Origin: Nitrospira sp.
GTDB lineage: Bacteria; Nitrospirota; Nitrospiria; Nitrospirales; Nitrospiraceae
Reading direction: 5' to 3'
Assembly (NCBI GenBank): GCA_005116955.1
Contig: SWDI01000005.1
Location: 97,056-161,055 of the forward strand
DNA: 64,000 bases
In this document: positions 48,111 to 56,357 of the stretch, one piece after another
Position numbering within the stretch: position 1 is the stretch's first letter
Layout of the letters: every line of letters starts with the position of its first letter
The notes under the pieces: model-generated
Database searches by the model: none
Told to the model about the DNA's origin: nothing
What the model saw: the letters and a program-made list of their open reading frames with translations, nothing else
Program-made: the position numbers and the translations under genes

Positions 48111-49093
48111 CCACGAGGTCTCCTGCCTTTTCCGACGAGGGCCAGACACAAGAGTCCGATGCCAATCCAGACCACTTCGCGGAATCGTCGGAGCAACGCA
48201 AAGGTGATGCCCGTCACATCGCTGTAGCCGAAGGCTTGCAACAAGAGAAGATTGCCGGCATCCTGCGCCCCGAGACTACCAGGGATGAAAAAGGTTCCGC
48301 CTTTAATGAGGGCAGCCAAAGCGCCCATCGAGATGACCGACCACAGGCTGGCGGAATCGCCTAGGAAATAGATGATCACAAAGACTTCTAACGATTCGGC
48401 CAGCCAACCGAAAAAGCACACTCCGGTTGAGAGTGCAAATGTCCCACGATGCTGGCTGTAGAAATTCAGAATGGTCTGGTCGATCGAACGTAGGTGTTCC
48501 TCTTGCGCTTCTAGAACCTGGATCCGCATTCCCAGCTTCTTAATGATTGCCAGCATCGACGCGAAGAGCCCGCGTTGTTGAATGAAAACAAACCCAGCAA
48601 TCGAGCAGACCAATACCGCCACACTCACGACCGCAGCCGTGATGGTCTGGCCCGCCGAGCTACCGGTGCCCAAGATCAAAAATCCGATGGCGATCCCGAC
48701 GAGAATATAGAACACCTCGGCAATCGTGAGAGTCGTCTTGGCAATCACCACGGACGCGGCCCCTTCCGCCATCGGAACATTGTATTGTTTCAGCAGGTAG
48801 GCCTTCAGAGGTTCGCCGCCCATGTACGCTGTAGGTGTCGTCATATTCACAACCTCCCCGGCGGTCCTGATCGTGAGGAGCCGCCAAAACGGGATCACTT
48901 GCGCGAATGATCCCAATACCAGCTTCCAGCCATACGCCTCGATCACATACATAATCAGAGAGGGAATCAGGATGATCACCAAGGGGAGTGGGCCTAGCCG
49001 CAACCCCGCATCATAGATATTACCGGGTCCAATCTGCCAGACAAGAAAGCCAAAAATGATGAGGCCAAGGGCTAGTAGGATATAGCGCAACAC
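48086..49093 (-). CDS. Flippase-like integral membrane protein (LPG synthase TM / UPF0104 family)
   Basis: 335 residues, seven to eight membrane helices. Family signatures: AYGWKLVLGSF, TPTAYMGGEPLKAYLL and FFIPGSLGAQDAGNLLLLQ. Relatives flip or transfer lipids across the membrane. Start placed at GTG 49093, 25 bp behind the phosphatidyltransferase stop; the longer open frame lies inside that gene. Last gene of the phosphonate-type operon, so it may move the lipid product. Confidence 0.82.
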   Translation of the reverse strand: MLRYILLALGLIIFGFLVWQIGPGNIYDAGLRLGPLPLVIILIPSLIMYVIEAYGWKLVLGSFAQVIPFWRLLTIRTAGEVVNMTTPTAYMGGEPLKAYLLKQYNVPMAEGAASVVIAKTTLTIAEVFYILVGIAIGFLILGTGSSAGQTITAAVVSVAVLVCSIAGFVFIQQRGLFASMLAIIKKLGMRIQVLEAQEEHLRSIDQTILNFYSQHRGTFALSTGVCFFGWLAESLEVFVIIYFLGDSASLWSVISMGALAALIKGGTFFIPGSLGAQDAGNLLLLQAFGYSDVTGITFALLRRFREVVWIGIGLLCLALVGKGRRPRGQDGESPS

Positions 49094-49118
49094 GTTAGTC
49101 GGATGGCGAAGGAGCCAT

Positions 49119-50555
49119 TTATGGCCGAGGAGACGAGACTGCGGATGGCCGGATGACCCAGCCCATGGCACCAGCAAACAGCAATGCGCCGGCTGCCGCA
49201 AAGATGAGAAACCAATACAGCTGGTCGAACAGGGCAAAGCCCAACAGCGCTGCTGAAAAATCTCTGCTGGCCACATTTTTCAACATGACGTCCGCCCACG
49301 CTGCATGGGCAGGGGTGCTCCAGCCACTCACCGCTTTAATCTTTTGCGCCTTTTCGACGAGTACGAGAGAGAGGCCGTTGCCAAACACCGCAGCGGTGCC
49401 GAGTGCGAGTGGAAACCAGTCGTCAGCTTGTCCGATGTGAGTCGTATAGAGTCCCACGGCGATACCCGAAAAAATCGCCATGTGCACGATGTTGTCCACC
49501 ACGATATCCAGCCAGGCGCCAAGCGGCGACTCGGTAAAGGTCAACCGCGCGACTTCGCCGTCGCAGCAATCGATAACGGCCGCCAATTGGAACAAGAGAG
49601 CTGCCACGATACCGGCGCTGTAGGTGCCCATCCCAAATCCCGCAGCCGCCAGCAGACCAACCAGCCCGGCAAGGACCGTGATGGAATTGGGCGACAGCCC
49701 CATGGCGAGAAACAGGCGGGTAAACCAGCGAGAGACTTTGCGATTGAAATAGCGATCAACGAACCCTTCGAACTCCCCCTTGAGGGAATTGAACAACTTC
49801 TTTTCGGCTGCTTGAACGTCAGACAGCGTCCGAACAGGTTGATACCAATTCCCCTGCTTCGCCTCGGCCGAGACAACATGCACTCGACCATCCGTCGCAG
49901 CCCGCTCAAGCCACTGGCGGATCGGAGGGCTTCCCTTCTCACTCACGGCTTGATTCGTGGTGCTCATCAGGCTTGCCGGCACGACCACAAGCTCAGCCAC
50001 CCGTAAGGCTGGACTGTCGAAACGAGGAGGGGCGAAAATCGCCGGGCGATCAGAACGGACTTTCGCTCGCAGGCTCTGCACCATGAACTGATCGACGTGC
50101 CCCTGTGAGGCTTGCGAGACCACAATGGCCTGACCTTCCTGCACCTCGCGCCGCAACCGTTCAATCAACCCTCGAGAGAACACGCTATTGACGCTCGCGA
50201 CCAACGCAAAGCCATGCACTTCAGCCGCCAAGGCTTCCCAGGTCCGAGGATCATCGAGAGGAAATTCACGGATCGGCATCCATCGGACGGGAATCGTGAC
50301 GCGTGGCCCTTTGCCGAGCGCCTGTTTCAGCTGTTCCTCCTCAGAACCGGACAGAACGATTAATTGACGAATACCCGCCCGCTGCAAGGTAAGTACGGTT
50401 CGTTGAAAGAGCCCGATCCCCACGACACTAGTCAGGGGCCCTACGTCGTCGACCTGCGTCCCGATCGGACCGCTGAATACCCCGACGGACGGTAGCAGAA
50501 TCGCCGTGGCCAACCCTTGAATCTCGACTCTTCTTTGGAGGATGCTCTTACTCAT
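49119..50555 (-). CDS. CDP-alcohol phosphatidyltransferase with nucleotidyltransferase-like N-terminal domain
   Basis: 478 residues. The C-terminal half has about six membrane helices and a complete CDP-alcohol phosphotransferase motif starting at Asp329 (DCCDGEVAR, then Gly and two Asp at the right spacing). The N-terminal 230 residues resemble the nucleotidyltransferase part of bifunctional inositol-phosphate cytidylyltransferase / DIPP synthase proteins, but the activating loop is degenerate (PSVGVFSGPIGT). It should join a CMP-activated headgroup to a lipid alcohol or the reverse. Confidence 0.87.
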   Translation of the reverse strand: MSKSILQRRVEIQGLATAILLPSVGVFSGPIGTQVDDVGPLTSVVGIGLFQRTVLTLQRAGIRQLIVLSGSEEEQLKQALGKGPRVTIPVRWMPIREFPLDDPRTWEALAAEVHGFALVASVNSVFSRGLIERLRREVQEGQAIVVSQASQGHVDQFMVQSLRAKVRSDRPAIFAPPRFDSPALRVAELVVVPASLMSTTNQAVSEKGSPPIRQWLERAATDGRVHVVSAEAKQGNWYQPVRTLSDVQAAEKKLFNSLKGEFEGFVDRYFNRKVSRWFTRLFLAMGLSPNSITVLAGLVGLLAAAGFGMGTYSAGIVAALLFQLAAVIDCCDGEVARLTFTESPLGAWLDIVVDNIVHMAIFSGIAVGLYTTHIGQADDWFPLALGTAAVFGNGLSLVLVEKAQKIKAVSGWSTPAHAAWADVMLKNVASRDFSAALLGFALFDQLYWFLIFAAAGALLFAGAMGWVIRPSAVSSPRP

Positions 50556-50642
50556 GGTTCTCTAGACACCTGTGTCTGCTCACCACTGTTCCCTGGCGCA
50601 GGGTCCCTCTTCATCGAACAGCGTACTATAATGAAGACTTTC

Positions 50643-51362
50643 TCATAGTTTTGGCAAAACTTCCAATTCAGCCTTTCTTACGTCTTCGATGAAATCGATC
50701 TCAGTCCAGGGCAGCCCTCCAATTCGTTCATAGCCAACCCGCACGTCCTGAAAATACGGCCGCAGCGCGTCCTCATACTCCATCTCCCATGAGCCTCGGT
50801 CGATGTAGCCACGGAGCGACGAGACAACATGAGGCGTGTCAGCATGTCGAATCCGAAGAAATCCAACCCCTTCACCGGCGTAATCGTAACGTTCCGGCAT
50901 ATTCTTGGTCAGTGCAATCACTCGGCCCCCGGCCACGACCACCATGCACTCCTCTCCAGTTTGCTGTACCGTCTCATCCATCAACAACGCATTCTCACAG
51001 GGTGACGCCACGAGACGTCGTAGGATATCCGAATGGAACAGCACATCGGCATCCATCACGATGGTGTCGTCGTCGAGCGCGGTTCGTGCGATCCACAGTG
51101 AAGAAATACTGCCCCTATGAAACTGTTCATTGACCAAAAACGTGACGTTGACGCCACAACAATCCTGCTCGACCGCCGCACGAATCATCTCCTGCTTGTA
51201 TCCGACAACAATCTCAGCCCGGCGAATCCCCACGGAAACCAGCGACTCCAGATAGCGATGCAGGAGCGACCGGCCGCCAATCTCGATGAGGCATTTCGGA
51301 CGATGTTGGGTCACTTCCCACAAACGTTTCCCGACTCCCGCTGCCAGAATGACCGCCTTCAT
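50643..51362 (-). CDS. LicC/PntC-like cytidylyltransferase
   Basis: 239 residues, small-alcohol nucleotidyltransferase. LAAGVGKRL at 6-14, PKCL at 22-25, metal site DAD at 104-106, and the closing ETD-like WTEIDFIED. LicC activates phosphocholine; PntC activates 2-aminoethylphosphonate with CTP. The 4-bp overlap with the phnW-like gene points to the latter. In some bacteria PntC and PhnW are fused into one chain. The exact substrate needs assay. Confidence 0.87.
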   Translation of the reverse strand: MKAVILAAGVGKRLWEVTQHRPKCLIEIGGRSLLHRYLESLVSVGIRRAEIVVGYKQEMIRAAVEQDCCGVNVTFLVNEQFHRGSISSLWIARTALDDDTIVMDADVLFHSDILRRLVASPCENALLMDETVQQTGEECMVVVAGGRVIALTKNMPERYDYAGEGVGFLRIRHADTPHVVSSLRGYIDRGSWEMEYEDALRPYFQDVRVGYERIGGLPWTEIDFIEDVRKAELEVLPKL

Positions 51363-52441
51363 ACCGATTTGCAGACCTGTTCGAAGGCGTCGAGAAATCC
51401 GCCAAACTGCGCCTCGGACAGTGCCCCCATATTGGCCACGCGAAAAATCTTGTTTTCCAAGTTGCCTTGCCCAGCATAAATGACATAGCCCTGCTGCTTC
51501 AGGCGGTCATGCAACGTCTGGTAAGAAACCCCGTTCGGCAGGTGATAGGCCGTGATGGTGTTCGATTGCCGGTCCGCCGGGAGAAGCGCCTTCACACCGA
51601 ACTTGCCCATTCGTTCACGAATCAGGGTCGCCATCTTCTTATACCGCTGGATGCGATTGACCACGCCTTCCTCCAGCAGCTCGTTGAGTGCTTCATCAAA
51701 GGCATAGTAGACCTGCACTGCGGGCGTGAACGGAATCGTGCCTCGCCCCTCATTGTCGATGTAATGGGTCAGATGGAGATACCACGAACGCTTCGGATAC
51801 GCGCGCATTCTCTCGACGAACCCCTTTCGCACAAGCACGAACGAGACGCCTGGGAACCCCTGAATGCACTTTCCCGCCGTCCCCGTCACCATATAGATGT
51901 GCGACTTGGCAATGTTCAGCGTTTCGCCTGCCAGCGCACTGACGGCATCCAGCACAAACACGCGATTCTGATTGTCGACGATCTCGGCAATCTCATGGAC
52001 AGGGTTGAGGAGTCCAGTGGTGGTCTCATGGTACACCATGCCGACAGCATGCACTTCCTGATGCTGTCGCAAGGCCAGCAGCAACTTCTCAGGGTCTGGC
52101 CGAACCGTCCAGTCATACTTCAACTCGCTCACCCCCAGGCGATGGAGACCCACGATCTGGGACATCCGTTCACCATAGACCCCGTTGTTGAGGATGAGCA
52201 TACGGCGACCGTGAGGAAGCGACGACATCAAGGCGGCTTCGACAGCAGCCGTCCCTGATCCGGTCATCACGACGGCAACGTAGTCCGATTCGGCTCCGGG
52301 AACAAAGGCTTTGAGCAGCTTGGTTTGGATGCGGTGAAGCAGTTCTAGAAATTCATCTTCTCGATGACAGATATCGGGTTTCAGCAGCGTCTGCCGCACC
52401 CGCTCGGACACATTCACCGGTCCAGGATTTAGAAGAACCAC
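51359..52441 (-). CDS. phnW: 2-aminoethylphosphonate--pyruvate transaminase
   Basis: 360 residues. Class V PLP transaminase. The start LLNPGPVNVSERVR and DICHREDEF are specific for PhnW-type sequences, and the PLP lysine is Lys191 in GKCIQGFPG. In synthesis it makes 2-aminoethylphosphonate from phosphonoacetaldehyde. I start at GTG 52441, behind AGGAGG, because an upstream ATG would put the repeat element inside the protein. Aminating a sulfo-analogue is a formal alternative. Confidence 0.85.
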   Translation of the reverse strand: MVLLNPGPVNVSERVRQTLLKPDICHREDEFLELLHRIQTKLLKAFVPGAESDYVAVVMTGSGTAAVEAALMSSLPHGRRMLILNNGVYGERMSQIVGLHRLGVSELKYDWTVRPDPEKLLLALRQHQEVHAVGMVYHETTTGLLNPVHEIAEIVDNQNRVFVLDAVSALAGETLNIAKSHIYMVTGTAGKCIQGFPGVSFVLVRKGFVERMRAYPKRSWYLHLTHYIDNEGRGTIPFTPAVQVYYAFDEALNELLEEGVVNRIQRYKKMATLIRERMGKFGVKALLPADRQSNTITAYHLPNGVSYQTLHDRLKQQGYVIYAGQGNLENKIFRVANMGALSEAQFGGFLDAFEQVCKSV

Positions 52442-52486
52442 TCTTCCCTCCTCTTTCTCAGGGGGTGTGATGGGTTTCCCTTTATT

Positions 52487-52532
52487 GCGCGCATTGACCG
52501 AGCACATTCCGATGGTGCGCGGTCAGCGAGCA
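52487..52532. repeat. Hairpin element, copy B of a two-copy intergenic family
   Basis: GCGCGCAT (52487-52494), stem TGACCG-A-GCAC, short loop, GTGC-G-CGGTCA, then GCGAGCA (52526-52532). Flanks and internal A/G mismatch are the same as in copy A at 41866, with compensating changes in the stem. It lies between ppdB and phnW inside the operon and may tune expression of the downstream genes. Confidence 0.65.
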
Positions 52533-52554
52533 CAAGGGAGGCTCGTCACACCCC

Positions 52555-53136
52555 CTATCCCTCAATCGCTTTCATGAATCGACGGGTGATGTCCGGCGGG
52601 TCGTGCAGGACGCGACCGGCATCTTCCACAAATTCGTTCACCTTGATGAGCAACAGGCTAGGCCCATCCTTCTTCAGCATGTCCTTGAACTCGTAGACAA
52701 GATCGTCGCGATCAAGGACTCGTTCCACATTCACGTAGCCCGCCGACTTCGCCACTTTCTCCAGCGGCACTACGTTGGAGACCGTCGGCTGGTTCCCGGT
52801 CGTTCCGTACACTTCATTGTCGAAGATGACATGGATAAAGTTTTTTGGTTTCAACGCACCGACCGTCGCGAGTGTACCCATTCCCATGAGCACATTCCCG
52901 TCGCCATCGAAGGTAATCACCTGTTTATTCGGCTTGGCGAGCGCAACACCGAGGGCAATAGCCGAAGCATTCCCCATGGAGCCGATCATATAGAAATGAG
53001 TGGGGCGATCCGCAATCTTGTGCGCCTCGCGCGAGGGAAACCCGTTGCAGATAATGACGGGCTGATCGGTCAGCAACTCCAGCAAGGCCTCCATGGCCTG
53101 CGCCCGACTGATCAATGTGCCTTGTTCGGGCCTCAT
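52555..53136 (-). CDS. Phosphonopyruvate (or sulfopyruvate) decarboxylase, beta (TPP-binding) chain
   Basis: 193 residues, the C-terminal half of a Ppd/AepY-type enzyme. The TPP motif runs from Gly78-Asp-Gly80 to Asn107 (GDGNVLMGMG to IFDN). The N-terminal start overlaps the alpha chain by 4 bp. Makes phosphonoacetaldehyde from phosphonopyruvate. The split into two chains resembles archaeal sulfopyruvate decarboxylase ComDE, so the sulfo-substrate cannot be excluded; the phnW and cytidylyltransferase neighbours favour phosphonate. Confidence 0.85.
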   Translation of the reverse strand: MRPEQGTLISRAQAMEALLELLTDQPVIICNGFPSREAHKIADRPTHFYMIGSMGNASAIALGVALAKPNKQVITFDGDGNVLMGMGTLATVGALKPKNFIHVIFDNEVYGTTGNQPTVSNVVPLEKVAKSAGYVNVERVLDRDDLVYEFKDMLKKDGPSLLLIKVNEFVEDAGRVLHDPPDITRRFMKAIEG

Positions 53137-53630
53137 GGATGCAATCCCTTGACCACGCCTTTGGTGATAAACAAGGCGACCGGAATCCGCTGCTTCATGA
53201 ATGTCTCAGCGACCCACCTGAAATCTTCAATCACTGTTTTTTCAGTCAGGGTCCGGTGCGGGATCTTGACGGTATCAAGCAATTGCGGCATCACCTCTCC
53301 CATCACCAAATGTTCAGGAGCATCCTTCCCCCCCTGCCCACGCCAGGAAACAATCAGTATGCAGGGTTGTTGATAAATCACATTCAGAGAAATGAGCGCA
53401 TTGAGAGAAGTACCGAGTCCTGAATTCTGCATGAGCACGGCGGGGGTTTTCCCCGCCATATAGGCGCCCGCAGCCATGCCGACCGCTTCATCCTCACGAA
53501 CCGCAGGGGTGTAGAGCCGACGGTTCATGAGTTCCGCAATGATCCCACCCAGAATCGAATCTGGCACACCAGTAAAGAAATTCACTCCCATGTCCTGCAT
53601 CGTTTGGACAAACACGTCACTTTCAATCAC
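53133..53630 (-). CDS. Phosphonopyruvate (or sulfopyruvate) decarboxylase, alpha chain
   Basis: 165 residues, the N-terminal half of the same enzyme. FFTGVPDSILGG (GVPDS at residues 21-25) is the substrate-end signature of phosphonopyruvate decarboxylases, and the TPP-activating Glu is in REDEAVGMAAGAYMAG. The ATG at 53681 is rejected because the -10 box covers it; GTG 53630, behind AGGGGG, is used instead. Confidence 0.83.
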   Translation of the reverse strand: MIESDVFVQTMQDMGVNFFTGVPDSILGGIIAELMNRRLYTPAVREDEAVGMAAGAYMAGKTPAVLMQNSGLGTSLNALISLNVIYQQPCILIVSWRGQGGKDAPEHLVMGEVMPQLLDTVKIPHRTLTEKTVIEDFRWVAETFMKQRIPVALFITKGVVKGLHP

Positions 53631-53672
53631 CGAACGTTTCCCCCTGGCATATTGAGACACACCTGCAGAAAG

Positions 53673-53709
53673 CCGGCGCATTATAAGATACGCCCTGCGA
53701 GGTTCTCAA
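53673..53709 (-). promoter_or_regulatory. Sigma-70 promoter of the phosphonate-type operon
   Basis: TTGAGA (53704-53709), 18-bp spacer, perfect TATAAT (53680-53685) on the minus strand. Transcription should start near 53673, giving a leader of about 43 nt before GTG 53630. Confidence 0.7.
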
Positions 53710-53790
53710 GAAAGATCCGCGATTGAGTTGAACTCTCTCGCATGGTAGCGTGAGTAGCAATAGGGTTGTATCCGACTCCGTTGACAGAAG

Positions 53791-54321
53791 ATGCGTGCTC
53801 TCACCCAACCAACACCCAATACCTTGCCGTTGGTCCTGATAATCGCCGTCGTGATCGGTGCTCACTCAGCATGGGCTGTTCCCATGATGAATGACCCGAA
53901 GGGATTTCATGATATTCCTTGGGGCACTTCCTTGTCCTCACGCCAGGACCTGGAAACGATACGGGCAGGTCCACATATCATTGAATATCTTCGTAAGAGA
54001 GAGCCGGTGTCATTCGCAGGAACAGAAATGACCAGCATCCTCTACGTGTCCCTGGATGATCAATTTGCGCGTGTCATGATCCGATACCAAGGGGAACAAG
54101 TTCACAAACATGTGCTGCGCTTCTTGGAAGATCAATTCGGTGGGCTGGAGCGTATTCCCGGGCAGATGGCACGAGGTCTCAATCAGCAATACACGTGGCG
54201 CGGTTCAGATACCGAGATCACACTGACCTACCAAGCGGGCACCGAGCGCGGCTACATATTCATCGATAGCCGCACGCTCGCACCACGGTTCAACGACTAT
54301 ATCACCGACTCCGCAGAGTAG
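53791..54321 (+). CDS. Exported protein, first of two tandem paralogues
   Basis: 176 residues. Signal peptide (hydrophobic LVLIIAVVIGAHSAWA, cleavage near AWA-VP). The mature part begins with DPKGFHDIPWGTSL, continues with a beta-rich stretch and an IPGQ motif, and ends with a GTERGYIFIDSRTL strand. The next gene repeats the same plan. No known family; probably periplasmic. Confidence 0.75.
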   Translation: MRALTQPTPNTLPLVLIIAVVIGAHSAWAVPMMNDPKGFHDIPWGTSLSSRQDLETIRAGPHIIEYLRKREPVSFAGTEMTSILYVSLDDQFARVMIRYQGEQVHKHVLRFLEDQFGGLERIPGQMARGLNQQYTWRGSDTEITLTYQAGTERGYIFIDSRTLAPRFNDYITDSAE

Positions 54322-54325
54322 ATCG

Positions 54326-54853
54326 ATGAATGTGGGTTTCTGTAAACGAACGATGCTCCTCGCAGCAGTGATCTTCTGCGTGCTGCCTACAGCGACACCG
54401 TCGTTGGCCGTTCCACTCGTCGATGATCCCAATGGCTTCGAAGGTATTCCCTGGGGAACATCACTTGCGGAAATGGAACAGTTTGCGCGCGTCGAAGATG
54501 CCGGTCGCCTAGAGATCTATGAACAAACCAAACAGGCTCCTGCGCTCGGTACGATATCCATCGATTCCATACGATTTACCACGTTTGAGAAAAAGTTCGG
54601 CCGCGTGACTGTTCGCTACAGTGGAAGTGCGACTCATGAAAGAGCCTTGACCTACCTTCAATCCAAGTATGGTCCACTTGACCGAACACCGGGCCAAATC
54701 ACGGTCGGCCCGGTGAAAGTCTATGTGTGGCATGGCTTTCATACGGAAGTGGTGTTGCGGTTCGAGACTGGAACTGATCGTGGCATCATATTTTTTGAAA
54801 GCCTGACGCTCCCTGAGAAACTATCGGACGGGACTTCCGCGACAGTCTTCTAA
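54326..54853 (+). CDS. Exported protein, second of two tandem paralogues
   Basis: 175 residues. Same layout as its neighbour: signal peptide ending near SLA-VP, DPNGFEGIPWGTSL, a TPGQ motif and GTDRGIIFFESLTL at the C-terminus. It starts four bases behind the stop of the first paralogue, so the pair forms an operon that arose by tandem duplication and then diverged well apart. Confidence 0.75.
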   Translation: MNVGFCKRTMLLAAVIFCVLPTATPSLAVPLVDDPNGFEGIPWGTSLAEMEQFARVEDAGRLEIYEQTKQAPALGTISIDSIRFTTFEKKFGRVTVRYSGSATHERALTYLQSKYGPLDRTPGQITVGPVKVYVWHGFHTEVVLRFETGTDRGIIFFESLTLPEKLSDGTSATVF

Positions 54854-55234
54854 CCACGGATAGATAATTCCTTAAACTTTCCATTGGCAAGAGGCTGCAC
54901 TCTTTCGCATCGTGTGGGACCACATGGTGACACACGCTGCGAAACTTCCTGCCGCATGAAAGAACCAGGTACACTGAAGGTCGTCGGTGCCCACGATGCA
55001 TTGAGTGCTCACCTGATCACGCGTGCGGCTTTGAAGGCGTCTGAGCCATAGCTTTGCGATCTCGGCTTCCGTGAGATGTACGCCCAACGCCAGCTTCATT
55101 ACCTCTAGCGAGTAGCTCGACGTTGACCGTAATACCGTGAAGATTGTGAGCATTCCGGTATCGCCAACTGCGCCACAGAATACAGAGACACGCTGAGCGT
55201 CATGCGGACGACCAATGATCCTGAGCGGACCAGC
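54854..55234. other. Intergenic or decayed stretch
   Basis: A minus-strand open frame of 176 codons crosses this stretch (54872-55402), but its composition is poor in Gly and rich in Cys/Trp/Ser, with no Shine-Dalgarno or domain. I see no real gene, terminator or repeat here. Confidence 0.4.
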
Positions 55235-55480
55235 GTGGCTGCTATCTGCATTGAAGAGAGCGCCTATCCAAATCGCAGCAATTTCCATGTGGGCATTCAA
55301 CGGGAATAGATTCCCATTGAAGAGCACTGCGGCAAGATTCGAGCAGCAAAAGCAGCTCGGAGTTTTCCGGAGTTTTTGGTTATCGCATCCAGGCAGTACC
55401 AATTTTCAAGGGGTGGATGGAAGCCGATTCCTTTGAAGAGTATCAAAAGACCTGGGCCAAGATCCGGCAGTCATTCCCTT
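55235..55480 (+). pseudogene. Frameshifted remnant of an unidentified gene
   Basis: A protein-like plus-strand reading starts near 55235 (IEESAYPNRSNFHVGIQRE), meets an in-frame TAG, goes on with EEHCGKIRAAKAARSFPEF, then continues in another frame from about 55381 (YRIQAVPIFKGWMEADSFEEYQ). The end resembles the C-terminal helix of some exported proteins. No family assigned. Confidence 0.3.
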
Positions 55481-55593
55481 CATCAATATCGTATCCAGTC
55501 ACCAATTGCTGCTCTACGAGTTGGCGCATCCTTCGCTTCGCATGGCCAAGTTACATTTAGTGAATTGATTGTGAAAATATTCCGGACGAAGCT

Positions 55594-56001
55594 ATGATGA
55601 TGACACTTACAATGAATAACCGAAAGTCCTATGTTCCGTTGGATGGCCGTTACGCCGAACGTGTAACGATCACATGTCGCGTACGCTATAGCGGTGAAGT
55701 GACGGCGCAACCCCACCAAGGAGAGGGACTCACCCAAAACATATCCGTTTCTGGTTGCAAGATCATCAGCGACCGCCCGGTAACGCGAGGAACATTATTG
55801 GCACTTGCCATTACACTTCCTGATGGATTGCCCGAGCTTTCATTGAAATCAGCACATGTTGTGTGGGTGTCGGGTTGTCAATTTTCTGTCCGATTTATGG
55901 ATCTGAGCCAAGCCCATCGGAAGCGGTTGCAATCTTTCATTTGGAAAAGCATCTCCCATCAAACCGTAAGCGATCAACGAACTCGATTCCGGCTGATGTA
56001 G
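55594..56001 (+). CDS. PilZ domain protein
   Basis: 135 residues. RYAERV provides the arginine motif and NISVSGCKI the second motif with Ser-x-x-Gly kept. The remainder is a beta barrel (LLALAITLPDG, AHVVWVSGCQFSVRF) and a C-terminal helix. Several ATGs are in frame at the start; the exact first codon is uncertain. Confidence 0.83.
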   Translation: MMMTLTMNNRKSYVPLDGRYAERVTITCRVRYSGEVTAQPHQGEGLTQNISVSGCKIISDRPVTRGTLLALAITLPDGLPELSLKSAHVVWVSGCQFSVRFMDLSQAHRKRLQSFIWKSISHQTVSDQRTRFRLM

Positions 56002-56357
56002 TCCGGCCCTTCTCCCCTCCTCTCTATAGAGCCACGATCCCTTTCGTGAAGTTGAGAACGCTCATCGATTCATAAGACCTCATATACTGCGTTCAGACCC
56101 AGATCTGGCGTCACACAGTGACATAACATACTGATTTATCAGTCATCATTTCAGACCCACCTTCTGGGTAGTGCCTTCCCCCTCGTCTAGTGTACAGGCA
56201 AGGTTGCCACTCAGCGATAGCCTTTATTCATACGAAATCTCCAATACAGACTACACCGAGGCAAGGCAGAAAGAGCCTTTGGGACTCAAATGGTTGGCAG
56301 GTCAGGACTGAGTCGATTAATCCTTTTGAAACGGGCACCTAACCAGGAGGTATAACG
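56002..56357 (+). promoter_or_regulatory. Structured region upstream of a PilZ gene
   Basis: Four perfect inverted repeats lie one after another: CCAGATCTGG (56099-56108), GTCAC-ACA-GTGAC (56110-56122), ACTGAT-TT-ATCAGT (56130-56143) and ACCCA-CCTTC-TGGGT (56155-56169). They could be operators or a folded leader RNA. A strong AGGAGG is found at the end, just before the PilZ start. I could not match the region to a known riboswitch. Confidence 0.4.

Noticed and set aside
52442..52507. Longer phnW start at ATG 52507
   Set aside because: It would put the repeat element's loop in the coding region, and GTG 52441 has a much better Shine-Dalgarno and fits the family start.
52603..53373. 256-codon plus-strand ORF
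   Set aside because: Antisense to the two decarboxylase chains, which have intact TPP motifs.
54872..55402. 176-codon minus-strand ORF
   Set aside because: No domain, no Shine-Dalgarno, odd composition; it overlaps a plus-strand remnant that looks more protein-like.
56002..56357. Cyclic di-GMP riboswitch before the PilZ gene
   Set aside because: The conserved GEMM core bases and tetraloop-receptor could not be found, although the region is rich in hairpins.
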